Assembly (NCBI GenBank): GCA_964564015.1
Contig: CAZLZR010000005.1
Span: 1 to 64,000, forward strand
Direction: 5' to 3'
DNA length: 64,000 nucleotides
Source of the DNA: Acetivibrio sp964564015
Lineage (GTDB): Bacteria > Bacillota > Clostridia > Acetivibrionales > Acetivibrionaceae
The first letter of the stretch is position 1. Each line of letters opens with the position of its first letter. Under the pieces are notes generated by a model. It made no database searches. It was not told where the DNA came from and worked only from the letters and a program-made list of their open reading frames with translations. Positions 29,073 through 37,665 of the stretch are shown one piece after another. A program made the translations under genes and the position numbers.

Positions 29073-30019
29073 TTTAGCGCCTCTACCAATACTCTTAAAT
29101 TTTCATCCATAGCATTTTTATACGCATCCAAATCATCTTCATCCCCTGAAACAACTGGATCCAACACATATACGTCTAATCCTGTTTCCCTCGAGACAAT
29201 TTCTACAGCGTTGGATGAATTCTGTGGCTCCGTAAACAGCGCCTTTACATTTGATTCCTTTATCTTCCTGATTGTATCAGCCAGTTCTCCTGCACTCGGT
29301 TCGCTTCCCTCTTCGCTTTGTATTGTCGCCACTATGTTAAGCCCAAACTCTTCTGCAAAGTATGGGAAAGCTTCATGAAACGTAACGATATTTTTGTTCT
29401 CAATTCCCTCTAAAGCTTTAATCATTTTTTCTTTTTGATTCTCCAGCTTTTGAACGTACTCCGATGTATTTGATCTATATTTTTCAGCATTATCAGGATC
29501 CGCATTCGCCAGTTGTTCGCCTATATTCCTCACTTCATCTATTGCTCCGGATATGCTTACCCATATATGTGCATTGACACTGTGTTCATGATTAGTATGA
29601 TCCACATCTTCGCCTTCGGCTTCATGAGGGTGTTCTTCTTCCTCCAATAGTTCAAGATCTTTGCTGGCTTCTACAATTTTAAGGTCAGGTAGCTCCTTTG
29701 TAATCTTATCCAAAAAGCTTTCCATACCTGCTCCGTTAATCACCATAATATCGGCATCTTCAATAAGCTTCATATCTGCCGGCGTCATCTGATAATCATG
29801 AAGACAACCTGACTTAGGCTCTGCCATATTCACCACATTTACCCCTTCAATGTTCTTAGCAATATTTATCGTAAATATATACATAGGATAAAACGAGGTT
29901 ACTATTTTTACCTTTCCGGCTCCCGCAGTATTACTTGTATCTTGCACTCGAATATTGCTGCATGCACAAAACAGCAACATTATTACTATTATTATCGGTA
30001 AAAATCTGATTAACTTCAT
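29069..30019 (-). CDS. Metal-binding lipoprotein, ZnuA-like
   Basis: This cluster A-1 metal-binding protein captures Zn(II) or Mn(II) outside the cell. A lipoprotein signal ends in LLFCAC. The mature part has SFYPMYIFTINIAK, a histidine-rich acidic loop (HPHEAEGEDVDHTNHEH, typical of ZnuA), AHIWVS, FHEAFPYFAEEFGL and the C-terminal domain. The ATG at 30019 has GGGGG upstream and starts the signal peptide. The longer frame would begin 20 codons earlier inside the operator. The histidine loop favours zinc. Confidence 0.88.
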   Translation of the reverse strand: MKLIRFLPIIIVIMLLFCACSNIRVQDTSNTAGAGKVKIVTSFYPMYIFTINIAKNIEGVNVVNMAEPKSGCLHDYQMTPADMKLIEDADIMVINGAGMESFLDKITKELPDLKIVEASKDLELLEEEEHPHEAEGEDVDHTNHEHSVNAHIWVSISGAIDEVRNIGEQLANADPDNAEKYRSNTSEYVQKLENQKEKMIKALEGIENKNIVTFHEAFPYFAEEFGLNIVATIQSEEGSEPSAGELADTIRKIKESNVKALFTEPQNSSNAVEIVSRETGLDVYVLDPVVSGDEDDLDAYKNAMDENLRVLVEALK

Positions 30020-30044
30020 AATGTACCCCCATATATTTTTATGC

Positions 30045-30073
30045 AAATGCAAACCATTTGCATTTATATTATA
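30045..30073 (-). promoter_or_regulatory. Metal-importer promoter and operator (Zur-like)
   Basis: On the minus strand a perfect TATAAT -10 lies at 30068-30073. It is directly followed by a perfect 9-base inverted repeat AAATGCAAA-CCA-TTTGCATTT at 30045-30065, covering the expected transcription start. The -35 is weak. Size and spacing match operators of Fur-family repressors, and the zinc-importer context suggests Zur. Assignment to Zur is inference. Confidence 0.65.
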
Positions 30074-30151
30074 CACCAATGACCAGTAATGTAATACCCC
30101 CTCAAAATATTTTCACAAAGTTTTTTAAACATGCGTTATTACCCATCAAAT

Positions 30152-30187
30152 TAAAAAAAACTGCCTGGGCTTTATAGGCTCAGGCAA
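30152..30187 (-). terminator. Terminator of the SleB-like hydrolase gene
   Basis: On the minus strand a GCCTGAGC/GCCCAGGC stem (bases 30161-30187) is followed by eight T residues. It is a canonical rho-independent terminator 20 bases after the gene. Confidence 0.8.
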
Positions 30188-30207
30188 TTTTTGTTATAAT
30201 CCTATGA

Positions 30208-31107
30208 CTAATAGTAAAAATATTCTCCGTCTATTCTCTTATAAAGAGTAACATTCTTGCTTTTAAATTTAACATTATTGAAATACAAGCAGTTTTCTAC
30301 ATTATTTATACCCTCTAAAGCCATCTTTGCAGCTATAATGCAATCCCGATTAGGTACCAGTTCCTTAAAACCAGCTTTCTTTACAGGTGGGAACTGACCG
30401 CTGGCAAAGATTACATCATATACGGTATTGGGGAATTTAGGGCTCTTAACCCTGTTTAACACAACATTAGCTACTGCAACCTTTGCATTTATGGACAAAC
30501 CCTTTACCTCTACATGTACTATACGTGCAAGCCACATTAAATCTTCATCTGTATAGGATCTGTTTTCAATATATTGCTGCGGAACTGTAATGCCTTCTTT
30601 ATTTATCAATACGGAATAGGTTAGTTCGTCCCATTTTACATCGCATCCAAGATTTTCAGAAACAAACCTTACCGGTACCATTGTACGGCCATTTATTATT
30701 TCGGCAGCCGCGTCCATTTGCTTCTTCTCACCACAGACAACTAATTCCTTGCTTCCGATTAACAGTTTAATAGCTTCATTTTCATCGGCATAAACCGAAT
30801 CGGCAACGGTTTCGTTAGAATCGACTTTTACTTCCTTTTCCTCTGTATTTTCTTTAATTAAAACCTTCTTTTCTTCAGGATACCAATCAACCTCGGCTCC
30901 TAAAGCTTCTGCGATAAAACGTACCGGAACATAGGTTCTGCCATCTCTTATGAATGGCTCTGAATCCATCTTTATGCACTTATCGTTTACTTTTACTGTC
31001 ACAAATATCTGCTCCGTTAATGCACTTGCCTCACAATACAACACTGAACTCATACATACAATGATAAATAGAGCAATAAAGATGCCCTTTCTCTTAAAAT
31101 TTTTCAT
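30208..31107 (-). CDS. Secreted SleB-like cell wall hydrolase with stalk domain
   Basis: The protein (299 residues) has a signal peptide, then a copper-amine-oxidase-N stalk domain with two repeats (GRTYVPVRFIAEALG at about 55-70; GRTMVPVRFVSENLG at about 137-152). A C-terminal Hydrolase_2/SleB-type domain follows (LARIVHVEVKGLSINAKVAVANVVLNRV, FPNTVYDVIF). SleB-type enzymes cleave cortex or wall peptidoglycan; the stalk may bind the wall. GAGGAGGT precedes the ATG at 31107, so the 11-codon upstream extension is not used. A single gene between terminators. Confidence 0.85.
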   Translation of the reverse strand: MKNFKRKGIFIALFIIVCMSSVLYCEASALTEQIFVTVKVNDKCIKMDSEPFIRDGRTYVPVRFIAEALGAEVDWYPEEKKVLIKENTEEKEVKVDSNETVADSVYADENEAIKLLIGSKELVVCGEKKQMDAAAEIINGRTMVPVRFVSENLGCDVKWDELTYSVLINKEGITVPQQYIENRSYTDEDLMWLARIVHVEVKGLSINAKVAVANVVLNRVKSPKFPNTVYDVIFASGQFPPVKKAGFKELVPNRDCIIAAKMALEGINNVENCLYFNNVKFKSKNVTLYKRIDGEYFYY

Positions 31108-31198
31108 TGATACCTCCTCATACAAATTAATTTTTGACATGCACTATTTTATCATACAAAATGTGATTTTCAAAATAATCACTAACAAACCAAATTAA

Positions 31199-31233
31199 AA
31201 ACCACAAAGCGAACCGTTATCCCTTTGTGGTTT
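31199..31233 (-). terminator. Terminator of the C_GCAxxG_C_C gene
   Basis: A perfect 11-base stem (AAACCACAAAG with its complement, 13-base loop) overlaps the stop codon. On the minus strand TTTTTAA follows. Confidence 0.7.
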
Positions 31234-31675
31234 AAATTAAAGTTTCTTCAGTTATTTCAGCTGCACTTCTAACCAACTCAACACAAGGTCGCTTTTTATA
31301 ATAGTCTTCGGTTCTTTCAGCTGGCGCAGGACTATCATGTTTTATATCAAGGCCTAAAAGCTCTCTGCATATAATTGAACCATTTGTCTCCTTAAATCTC
31401 TGTGAAAGCATTTGAATCAACTCATAATGCTTTTGTTTTGACACTTTGTCGTTAGGGTCACTACATCCACGTTTTAGTCCGGCAACCATAAACATACCGG
31501 TGACAGCACCACATACCTCTCTAAGCCTTCCCATTCCTCCACCGAAGGAAGACGAAATTTTCATTGCTGTTTCAAAGTCCATGCCCAACTCGTCACAAAA
31601 TGCGCCGATAACAGATTGGGAACAATTATAACCTTCTTTAAACAGCTTTACAGCATTTTCTGATTTTTTCTTCAA
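31232..31675 (-). CDS. C_GCAxxG_C_C family protein
   Basis: This is a 147-residue protein of the C_GCAxxG_C_C family, thought to be redox-active or to carry a metal centre. It has GYNCSQSV, AFCDELG and the signature REVCGAVTGM (C-G-A-x-x-G), and a later CRELLGL cysteine. Its physiological partner is unknown. It is a single gene with its own terminator. Confidence 0.85.
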   Translation of the reverse strand: MKKKSENAVKLFKEGYNCSQSVIGAFCDELGMDFETAMKISSSFGGGMGRLREVCGAVTGMFMVAGLKRGCSDPNDKVSKQKHYELIQMLSQRFKETNGSIICRELLGLDIKHDSPAPAERTEDYYKKRPCVELVRSAAEITEETLI

Positions 31676-31802
31676 GATAGACCTCCAAATAACATTTAGG
31701 TTAATTTAAGAACTTGCAACATTGGTATATGTATATTTTATTGTACATAGAAAACAAAATCAACCCAAAGAGAGAATTGAAATCGACTAGAAATTTTTGT
31801 TA

Positions 31803-31957
31803 TCAAGTTTCCTTCAGCGTTTTCCTTGATTTTCCTGAAGTCAAATAACCATGCCAACTCCAAATTGATAACGCCGTGAGGTAGGCATCATTTTCCCAAC
31901 TGCCATTCGACTGCGGGAGTAATAATATATGTACTGGAATGTTCTTTACATCGTTAT
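31803..31957 (-). pseudogene. Possible remnant of a squalene-cyclase-like repeat protein
   Basis: A stretch of about 50 codons downstream of the radical SAM gene contains SNGSWENDAYLTALSIWSW. This resembles the QxxDGSWGxxxYxTALAI repeat of squalene/hopene cyclases and prenyltransferases. It has no start or ribosome site of its own in this frame; the open frame begins inside the radical SAM gene. It could be the last trace of a cyclase gene once in the lipid cluster, or chance. The remaining 31676-31802 stretch shows nothing more. Confidence 0.3.
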
Positions 31958-33249
31958 TATAAAATCCGCTCAATCTTCTCATAGAGCTCAGTTTTATTAC
32001 CTCTGTCCCAGTCTTCATAAACCTCCCTTGATATCTCGGGGCTTAAAGGCAATGACTTCAAATTATACTTCTTATAAAGCTCTAGCACTTGACTTGAGTA
32101 TTTTTCACAAAGCCAGCATTCACCCGGAACTTTGAAGCAATCCCTCATTCTGTTATAAATCCCTTCAAAGCTCTCCTCACCTATATTCCCGAAAGAAATG
32201 TTCAAAAACTCGCAAGGTTGAACATCTCCTTTGGCATTGATGTAAAACCGGTCTGTTCCTCCTGCCGTACATCCAAATTGGGATTTATCTTCTTCTACTA
32301 TCTGAGCCGATATTGATGGATAATCCTTGTATTGTTTTTCAAGATTATACCTGTCAACCAAAGATCTGATATGACATACATCCTCCGGAGTGAAGGGATC
32401 TATACCTATTTCAAGCAGGCCTCCTGAAGGTTTGGGTTTTATTATCTGAATTATGGAAGCATTAAATTCTTTTACAATTTCCATTATTCTTTCAAATTTG
32501 CCATTATAGAAGTCCGATACTTGAAGGCAGGAATTGAATGCTACAGATATACCCGCTTTATGGCACAGTTCAACAGCAGCTTTCATAGTATCCCACGCTT
32601 TATCATCACCCATGAATTTATTCAACTCTTCAGGTACCGGAGTGTGAAGTGAAAACATAATGGCTGTTACATTATGTCTTTTTAGTTCTGATAATCTATC
32701 CAATGTTATACCATACCCTGTAGAGTTCACCCATATCTCCGACCTGTCATCTATAGCCTGGCACACTTTGAGCAATCTATCGTAGACAAGGAAGGGTTCT
32801 CCCCCTTCAATATTGAAAAAAGCGATCCCCATTTCCTGCAGCTTTTTAACACAGCCAACAAGATTTTCAATCTCTGTATCCCTGCCTTTATCGTGCTTTT
32901 GATAGCAGTGCATACAGTGATATTTGCACGCAGATGTGATGGATATAAGAACCGTTGTACACGGAAGTTTGCCTTCAAATGCAGAAAACTTTCTGCATGC
33001 CGTAAAGAAAGCCTTTGACGGAAAACCGGGGCAATATAAATCAACACGTGTATTCTTGCCTATCTTCACAAATTTGTTGTGCTGCATTTTCCCCAAAAAG
33101 TACAGCAACCTTTTTAAAAAAGCAATAAAGTGCCTTAAATTTATTTTGCCCCTTAACAGTTCAGGCAGAAAGTAAAAAAACGCTCTTATCTTGACTTTAA
33201 AATTAAAAAAACTTTTATCAATCCCCATAACATTTTTTATTGTCGTCAT
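31957..33249 (-). CDS. Radical SAM/SPASM-like protein
   Basis: This is a radical SAM enzyme of 430 residues. Cys108-x3-Cys112-x2-Cys115 (CKYHCMHC) binds the SAM cluster; the GGEP motif is present (NIEGGEPFL). The C-terminal third has FGCTAGGTDRFYINAKGDVQPCEF and ECWLCEKY, a SPASM/twitch-like cysteine set for an auxiliary cluster. A basic amphipathic N-terminus (1-70) resembles a membrane-associating segment. It ends the lipid-cluster operon, 13 bases after the epimerase gene. The substrate is unknown; a lipid is a guess from context. ATG with GAGGTG upstream. Confidence 0.78.
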   Translation of the reverse strand: MTTIKNVMGIDKSFFNFKVKIRAFFYFLPELLRGKINLRHFIAFLKRLLYFLGKMQHNKFVKIGKNTRVDLYCPGFPSKAFFTACRKFSAFEGKLPCTTVLISITSACKYHCMHCYQKHDKGRDTEIENLVGCVKKLQEMGIAFFNIEGGEPFLVYDRLLKVCQAIDDRSEIWVNSTGYGITLDRLSELKRHNVTAIMFSLHTPVPEELNKFMGDDKAWDTMKAAVELCHKAGISVAFNSCLQVSDFYNGKFERIMEIVKEFNASIIQIIKPKPSGGLLEIGIDPFTPEDVCHIRSLVDRYNLEKQYKDYPSISAQIVEEDKSQFGCTAGGTDRFYINAKGDVQPCEFLNISFGNIGEESFEGIYNRMRDCFKVPGECWLCEKYSSQVLELYKKYNLKSLPLSPEISREVYEDWDRGNKTELYEKIERIL

Positions 33250-33262
33250 AAAAACACCTCTT

Positions 33263-34300
33263 TCATATATCTATCAGCTTATGCTTTCTGTACCAATTCA
33301 CAGTTCTTTCAATTCCATCCTCAAGGGTGTATTCGGCTTCAAAACCCAGCAGCTCTTTAGCCTTGACTGTAGAGTATTCAATGTTGTCATAAAACATATT
33401 GAGCCTTCCACGTGTGAGCAGTGGAGGGTTCTTGATACGCAAAACCGTATATATCAATTCCAGTATAAAAGCGAACGGATATAAAGGAGCTTTAGGTATC
33501 CGCTGCGGCTTTTTAATGCCTGCCTTGCTGCACAGCTCAGAATAAAAATAATCCATCGACGGAGCCTGTTTGTTTCCAATTATAAAAGAATTTATTCCGT
33601 CAAGTCTTTTCTCAAAAGCTTTAAAGTATGCTCTCGCCAAGTCTTTAGCATATATGACATGAAATTTGTTAACCCTGCTGCCAGGTAAAAACGGAATTTT
33701 GCTTTGTGCACTCTTAAGGTATTCATAAAAGCCCGTGTTAAACTCCCTCTCTCCAAATACCCATACCGGTTCAATTATGGTCAGATTAAGCTTCATCCTT
33801 TTTGCGTACTCCATAGCTTTCACCTTGGCAAGTGCCTTTGAGTCCCTGTAATAGTTCATGGCACACGGAAACAACTTATCTAAAAAGTAAGGATAATGTG
33901 AATTAAACGGCGAGTTTTCATCCTTGATTTGATTGCAATTTTCCTCACCATATACCGAGCAGGACGATGTGATTATGACATTATCTATTCCGCTTTTGTA
34001 ACACGCCGTCAATACATTCAGGGTTCCATATACATTAACTCTGTAAAACTTTCCGTAACCTCCCCAGTCGCTGGCATATGCTGCAATGTGAATAACAAAG
34101 TTATAGTCCCTTAAAATATTTATCATCCCATCTACGTCTTCGATATCTCCATATTCAATTGTTACCGGAAGACCGTTTAAATTCTCAATGCTGCTTCCAA
34201 GCCTTACAAGGCACCCTGTTTCAATCCCATTCTGACAAAAAATTTCTGCCACATGACTGCCTATAAATCCTGTCGCTCCCGTTATCAACACCTTATCCAT
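33263..34300 (-). CDS. NAD-dependent epimerase/reductase (SDR, 3-beta-HSD-like)
   Basis: This extended SDR of 345 residues has GATGFIG near the N-terminus, the active-site YxxxK in YYRDSK, and EPVWVFG. It resembles 3-beta-hydroxysteroid dehydrogenase/HpnA-type oxidoreductases. In bacterial sphingolipid clusters such a protein (CerR) reduces the ketone of the long-chain base. It could do so here for the oxoamine product. The long frame starts 24 codons earlier inside the ketosynthase gene; GGAGAA precedes the ATG at 34300, one base after that gene's stop. Function is inference. Confidence 0.75.
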   Translation of the reverse strand: MDKVLITGATGFIGSHVAEIFCQNGIETGCLVRLGSSIENLNGLPVTIEYGDIEDVDGMINILRDYNFVIHIAAYASDWGGYGKFYRVNVYGTLNVLTACYKSGIDNVIITSSCSVYGEENCNQIKDENSPFNSHYPYFLDKLFPCAMNYYRDSKALAKVKAMEYAKRMKLNLTIIEPVWVFGEREFNTGFYEYLKSAQSKIPFLPGSRVNKFHVIYAKDLARAYFKAFEKRLDGINSFIIGNKQAPSMDYFYSELCSKAGIKKPQRIPKAPLYPFAFILELIYTVLRIKNPPLLTRGRLNMFYDNIEYSTVKAKELLGFEAEYTLEDGIERTVNWYRKHKLIDI

Positions 34301-34301
34301 T

Positions 34302-35576
34302 TTATTCTCCATACCTTTTAAATAGTATTGCAGCATTATGTCCCCCGAATCCATAGGAGGTCGAAAGAGCATAGTCTACTTTTGCAGGCATAGACTCCAT
34401 TACTATGTTCAGGTTCTCCATAGGATCGTCAATCCTGCTTCCGTGCACCCGTTCATTCTTTATAGACATTGCAGTAATTGCCGCCTCAAGGGCTCCACTT
34501 GCTCCAATTGAGTGACCTAATATGCCTTTACTCGAATTTATATGCGGCTGGTTGGATTTATCTCCGAAAATACCTCTTATAACTCTAGCCTCAATTTCAT
34601 CATTTAAAACTGTTCCAGTACCGTGTGCATTTATATAATCGATAGTTGTACTCCCCTTAATTTTTACAAGCAATTTTTTTATTTGTTCTCCCGTATCATC
34701 CATCTGTACAATATTAACAGCATCACTGTTACACTCGTAACCTGATATTTCTGCATATATATGTGCTCCTCTTTTTAATGCACTCTCAAGTTCTTCAAGA
34801 ATCAGTATGCACCCTGCTCCTTCATTGAATAAGAAGCCGCTCCTCCTGTTTGAAAAAGGCATTGGATTACCATCTTCGGATTTAGTGAGAGTGGATAGCA
34901 TGTCAAAACCACGCATGACTGCCCCGAACTTTTCGGCAAGACATTCAACACCTCCTGTTACAGCAGTGTTGCAAAGGCCATTCTTAATATGCATATATGC
35001 TTCACCAATTGCACAGGTACCTGAGGCGCAGGATGCATTCATAGTATAATTTGCACCTTTAAGGCCATAGAGTATTGATATCCATGACGATGCGGAATCA
35101 GGCATCAACATAGGGATAACCATCCTGTTGAATCTTGCACTTAAGCCGAATTTCTCCATAGTTTCCCTGTCCCCTTCAAACACATGGGAAACGTAGGACA
35201 TTAGAGCTGTCTGAATGCTGCTCATGCCTATGCCTATAACAACATCACAGATTTCCACTCCTTCAACAGCAAAATACCTGTTACTGTCGATGATATTTAG
35301 CCCCGCATCCTCTATAGCCAGCCTGGCTCCAATCACGCAAAACTTTGCAGCTCTCTCCATGGCATTTTCAATTGATGTCGGAAGTCCAAACGGTTTTAAT
35401 GAAATCTCAGGAGCAGGCACATAGAAAACAGACTTAAATGCATACTTCTTCTCGTACTCCTCAGGTATTCTGCGGATTTCGGATTTTAATCCCATAATAC
35501 TCTCAAAGAATTCCTCTTTACCCACACCTATAGATGTTACAGGTCCAATTCCTGTTATCACTACTCTTCTTTCCAT
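34302..35576 (-). CDS. Beta-ketoacyl-ACP synthase (FabF-like)
   Basis: This is a KAS-II-type condensing enzyme of 424 residues with an intact Cys183-His318-His355 triad (NASCASG, NAHGTGT, KGILGHSIGASGALEA). It condenses a malonyl group with an acyl-ACP, or may be a specialised ketosynthase. It lies in a cluster with its own acyl carrier protein but no other FAS genes, so it probably supplies or extends one chain for a dedicated product. GAGGTG precedes the ATG. Confidence 0.85.
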   Translation of the reverse strand: MERRVVITGIGPVTSIGVGKEEFFESIMGLKSEIRRIPEEYEKKYAFKSVFYVPAPEISLKPFGLPTSIENAMERAAKFCVIGARLAIEDAGLNIIDSNRYFAVEGVEICDVVIGIGMSSIQTALMSYVSHVFEGDRETMEKFGLSARFNRMVIPMLMPDSASSWISILYGLKGANYTMNASCASGTCAIGEAYMHIKNGLCNTAVTGGVECLAEKFGAVMRGFDMLSTLTKSEDGNPMPFSNRRSGFLFNEGAGCILILEELESALKRGAHIYAEISGYECNSDAVNIVQMDDTGEQIKKLLVKIKGSTTIDYINAHGTGTVLNDEIEARVIRGIFGDKSNQPHINSSKGILGHSIGASGALEAAITAMSIKNERVHGSRIDDPMENLNIVMESMPAKVDYALSTSYGFGGHNAAILFKRYGE

Positions 35577-35661
35577 AATTCACACACCTCGATTTTGACT
35601 CTTCAAAAGTTCGCTATGGGGGAATCCTCTTCCAATCACCAGCATAGGAATTTACAAACTA

Positions 35662-36666
35662 CTATGCTTTCAGAAATTTGACCAGCTCTTTTATATATTG
35701 TTTCATATCTATAAAATCCCGGGCACTTATATCAAGCTTTCTGAAGTCATACTTACGTGAGCCCTCATACAGAACTTTTGAAGAAGCATCGGTCACCTTT
35801 CCTATCTTCTTAAACTTCAGCCCTCTATCCAGTCCTTCCCTTACGAAATCATCTTCCCCTTGTTTTCCCACAGTAAACAACAACTCATACTCCCCACATT
35901 CTCCAAGGAATAATAGTGTTTGGGGCAATGCGAATAATTTCGCTGCGCTCTTTCCAAATCTGATATAATTTAGATCCTGAAGTTCAAAACCCGTTCCACT
36001 CATTTCAGATAGAGTGTTTACGGCATTAAAAACACCATCACTCGTGTCTATACATGCTGTCGCATATTGTCCTATAAGTTCTGCCTCTTCAAATCTCGTC
36101 TTGAAGCGGTTTTTAAACTTTTTTGCAACAGTTCCGATAATTTTTTTATCTTCATATAGCTTCAAAAAAGCCTCAAGATTGCCAGCCCCGATTTCACCGG
36201 TCAGATATATGGAATCCCCTTCACTTGCCCCGCATCTAAAAAGCGTTCTACCTCCGGAAACTCCTACAACTGTAACGGTATACCTCCAGTTTTCACTTTT
36301 ACCGAAGTCACCGCCCAAAAAACCAATTCCGGCTTTGTCAAGAACATCGGCTACACCCTTTGAAAACAACCTTATATAATCTTTATCCCAGTCATTGCCT
36401 ACAACCATACTGTGGAGGTAAAAAACAGGCTTCCCTCCAGCTGCCAGTATATCTGCAACACTTCCGACAGCTGCATTCCATCCCAGACTGTACGGGTCAT
36501 GCTCTCTCAACAGATCTTCCTTTGAAAATTCATCCACATTGAAAAGTAATCGGTTTCCATTAAACTCAACCGCTTCGGAATCACACTCAAATAATCTGTT
36601 CAGCTTATACGGAGATTTTGGCATCATTGAATCTATTAATCTGATAGTATCTTTTTCTTTATGCAT
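35662..36666 (-). CDS. ThiL/AIR-synthase-like ATP-binding protein
   Basis: This 334-residue protein has the PurM/ThiL two-domain pattern: DPYSLGWNAAVGSVADILAAGGKP, GFLGGDFGKSENWRYTVTVVG, ACIDTSDGVFN (ThiL has DxSDGL), and GECGEYELLF (ThiL has GGEDYEL). ThiL phosphorylates thiamine phosphate, but here the N-terminal metal-binding GDDAAV is replaced by CDSEAV. No other thiamine gene is near, so the protein may act on a different phosphate in this pathway. Function unknown. Confidence 0.72.
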   Translation of the reverse strand: MHKEKDTIRLIDSMMPKSPYKLNRLFECDSEAVEFNGNRLLFNVDEFSKEDLLREHDPYSLGWNAAVGSVADILAAGGKPVFYLHSMVVGNDWDKDYIRLFSKGVADVLDKAGIGFLGGDFGKSENWRYTVTVVGVSGGRTLFRCGASEGDSIYLTGEIGAGNLEAFLKLYEDKKIIGTVAKKFKNRFKTRFEEAELIGQYATACIDTSDGVFNAVNTLSEMSGTGFELQDLNYIRFGKSAAKLFALPQTLLFLGECGEYELLFTVGKQGEDDFVREGLDRGLKFKKIGKVTDASSKVLYEGSRKYDFRKLDISARDFIDMKQYIKELVKFLKA

Positions 36667-36678
36667 AATTACCTCACA

Positions 36679-37665
36679 TTATTTAAAACTACCTTTTTCA
36701 CTCTCACAAATCAAATCCAGACAGTGGGCTGCCATATCTATCCTACAGGGCAAAAACCCGCCCGGATCTCCGTCAAATTCAATTTCAGGGCATTCATTGT
36801 TTCCAAGCACCTCAATAACATTGCCATACTCTAGTGATAATGTTTCGTCATTACAGATCTTCTTACCGGAATATACTCTATTTATAGTTTTAAGCCAGTT
36901 TCCAATGTTCATATTTTTTACCGTCATATTATAAAACCCGTTGTCATTATGGGTAAGACTGTTTGCAACTTTGATTCCCGATGCTATATAAAACGTCCTG
37001 CCGATGGAAATGTTATATACCCGGCTTTCCCTCTGCCTGTTTCCATCGCTGACAAGGGTGAATTCAACCGGCCTATATGTAAAAAGCGTTCTTATCAGTG
37101 CAAAAAATGTACCAGCATAATCACCAACAATACCACGTATACCACTGTTTGCCCTTCGGGCAAGGGCTGCACCCAGTCCGATATTTACACAACAGGCAAA
37201 GTATCTAGTACAAAAATCTCCACTGCCATCTACAATTTTGTTGTCATACTGCTTTGAGTACGAATTAGACAAAACAATTCTTCCAATCCGGATTTTACTG
37301 CTTTTATCTTCCAGTACCAGTTTTACTGCTTCTTCCATATCAACAGGAATTCCGTAACTTTTACAAAAGTCAGGGCTGGTACCTGTATAGACTACCCCCA
37401 TCTTAGCCTTTGATATCCTGTTTCCATCCCCATCGAAAAAACCGTTCAGAACTCTATTGATAGTACCATCCCCACCTACTGCAACAATAACGTCATAGCC
37501 TTCATTATTAGCATATATAGACAATTTCGTTGCATCCTCAAGGGATTTCGTCACCTCATAGCAATAATCGATTCTTGCCTCATCAAACAAATCAATAATA
37601 GTTTCAAACCTTTTCCGGCTCTTTCCCGATTTTGATCCGGGATTTAATATAAAAAAATATCTCAT
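36679..37665 (-). CDS. Lipid kinase, DAGK/sphingosine-kinase (LCB5) family
   Basis: This is a diacylglycerol-kinase-catalytic-domain protein of 328 residues. The nucleotide loop VGGDGTINRVLNG is at about 63-75, with NPGSKSGK at the N-terminus. A later EIEFDGDPGG fits the C-terminal domain. The family phosphorylates lipid hydroxyls (diacylglycerol, sphingoid bases, ceramide). It overlaps the oxoamine synthase gene by 4 bases, which makes a long-chain amino alcohol a possible substrate. The family call is firm; the substrate is inference. Confidence 0.8.
   Translation of the reverse strand: MRYFFILNPGSKSGKSRKRFETIIDLFDEARIDYCYEVTKSLEDATKLSIYANNEGYDVIVAVGGDGTINRVLNGFFDGDGNRISKAKMGVVYTGTSPDFCKSYGIPVDMEEAVKLVLEDKSSKIRIGRIVLSNSYSKQYDNKIVDGSGDFCTRYFACCVNIGLGAALARRANSGIRGIVGDYAGTFFALIRTLFTYRPVEFTLVSDGNRQRESRVYNISIGRTFYIASGIKVANSLTHNDNGFYNMTVKNMNIGNWLKTINRVYSGKKICNDETLSLEYGNVIEVLGNNECPEIEFDGDPGGFLPCRIDMAAHCLDLICESEKGSFK

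Noticed and set aside
28860..29378. 172-residue plus-strand open frame
   Set aside because: It runs antisense across the ZnuC- and ZnuA-like genes and has no ribosome site.
25040..31107. Repeated stalk domains as a duplicated gene pair
   Set aside because: The copper-amine-oxidase-N motif is common in clostridial secreted proteins; the two genes otherwise differ fully.
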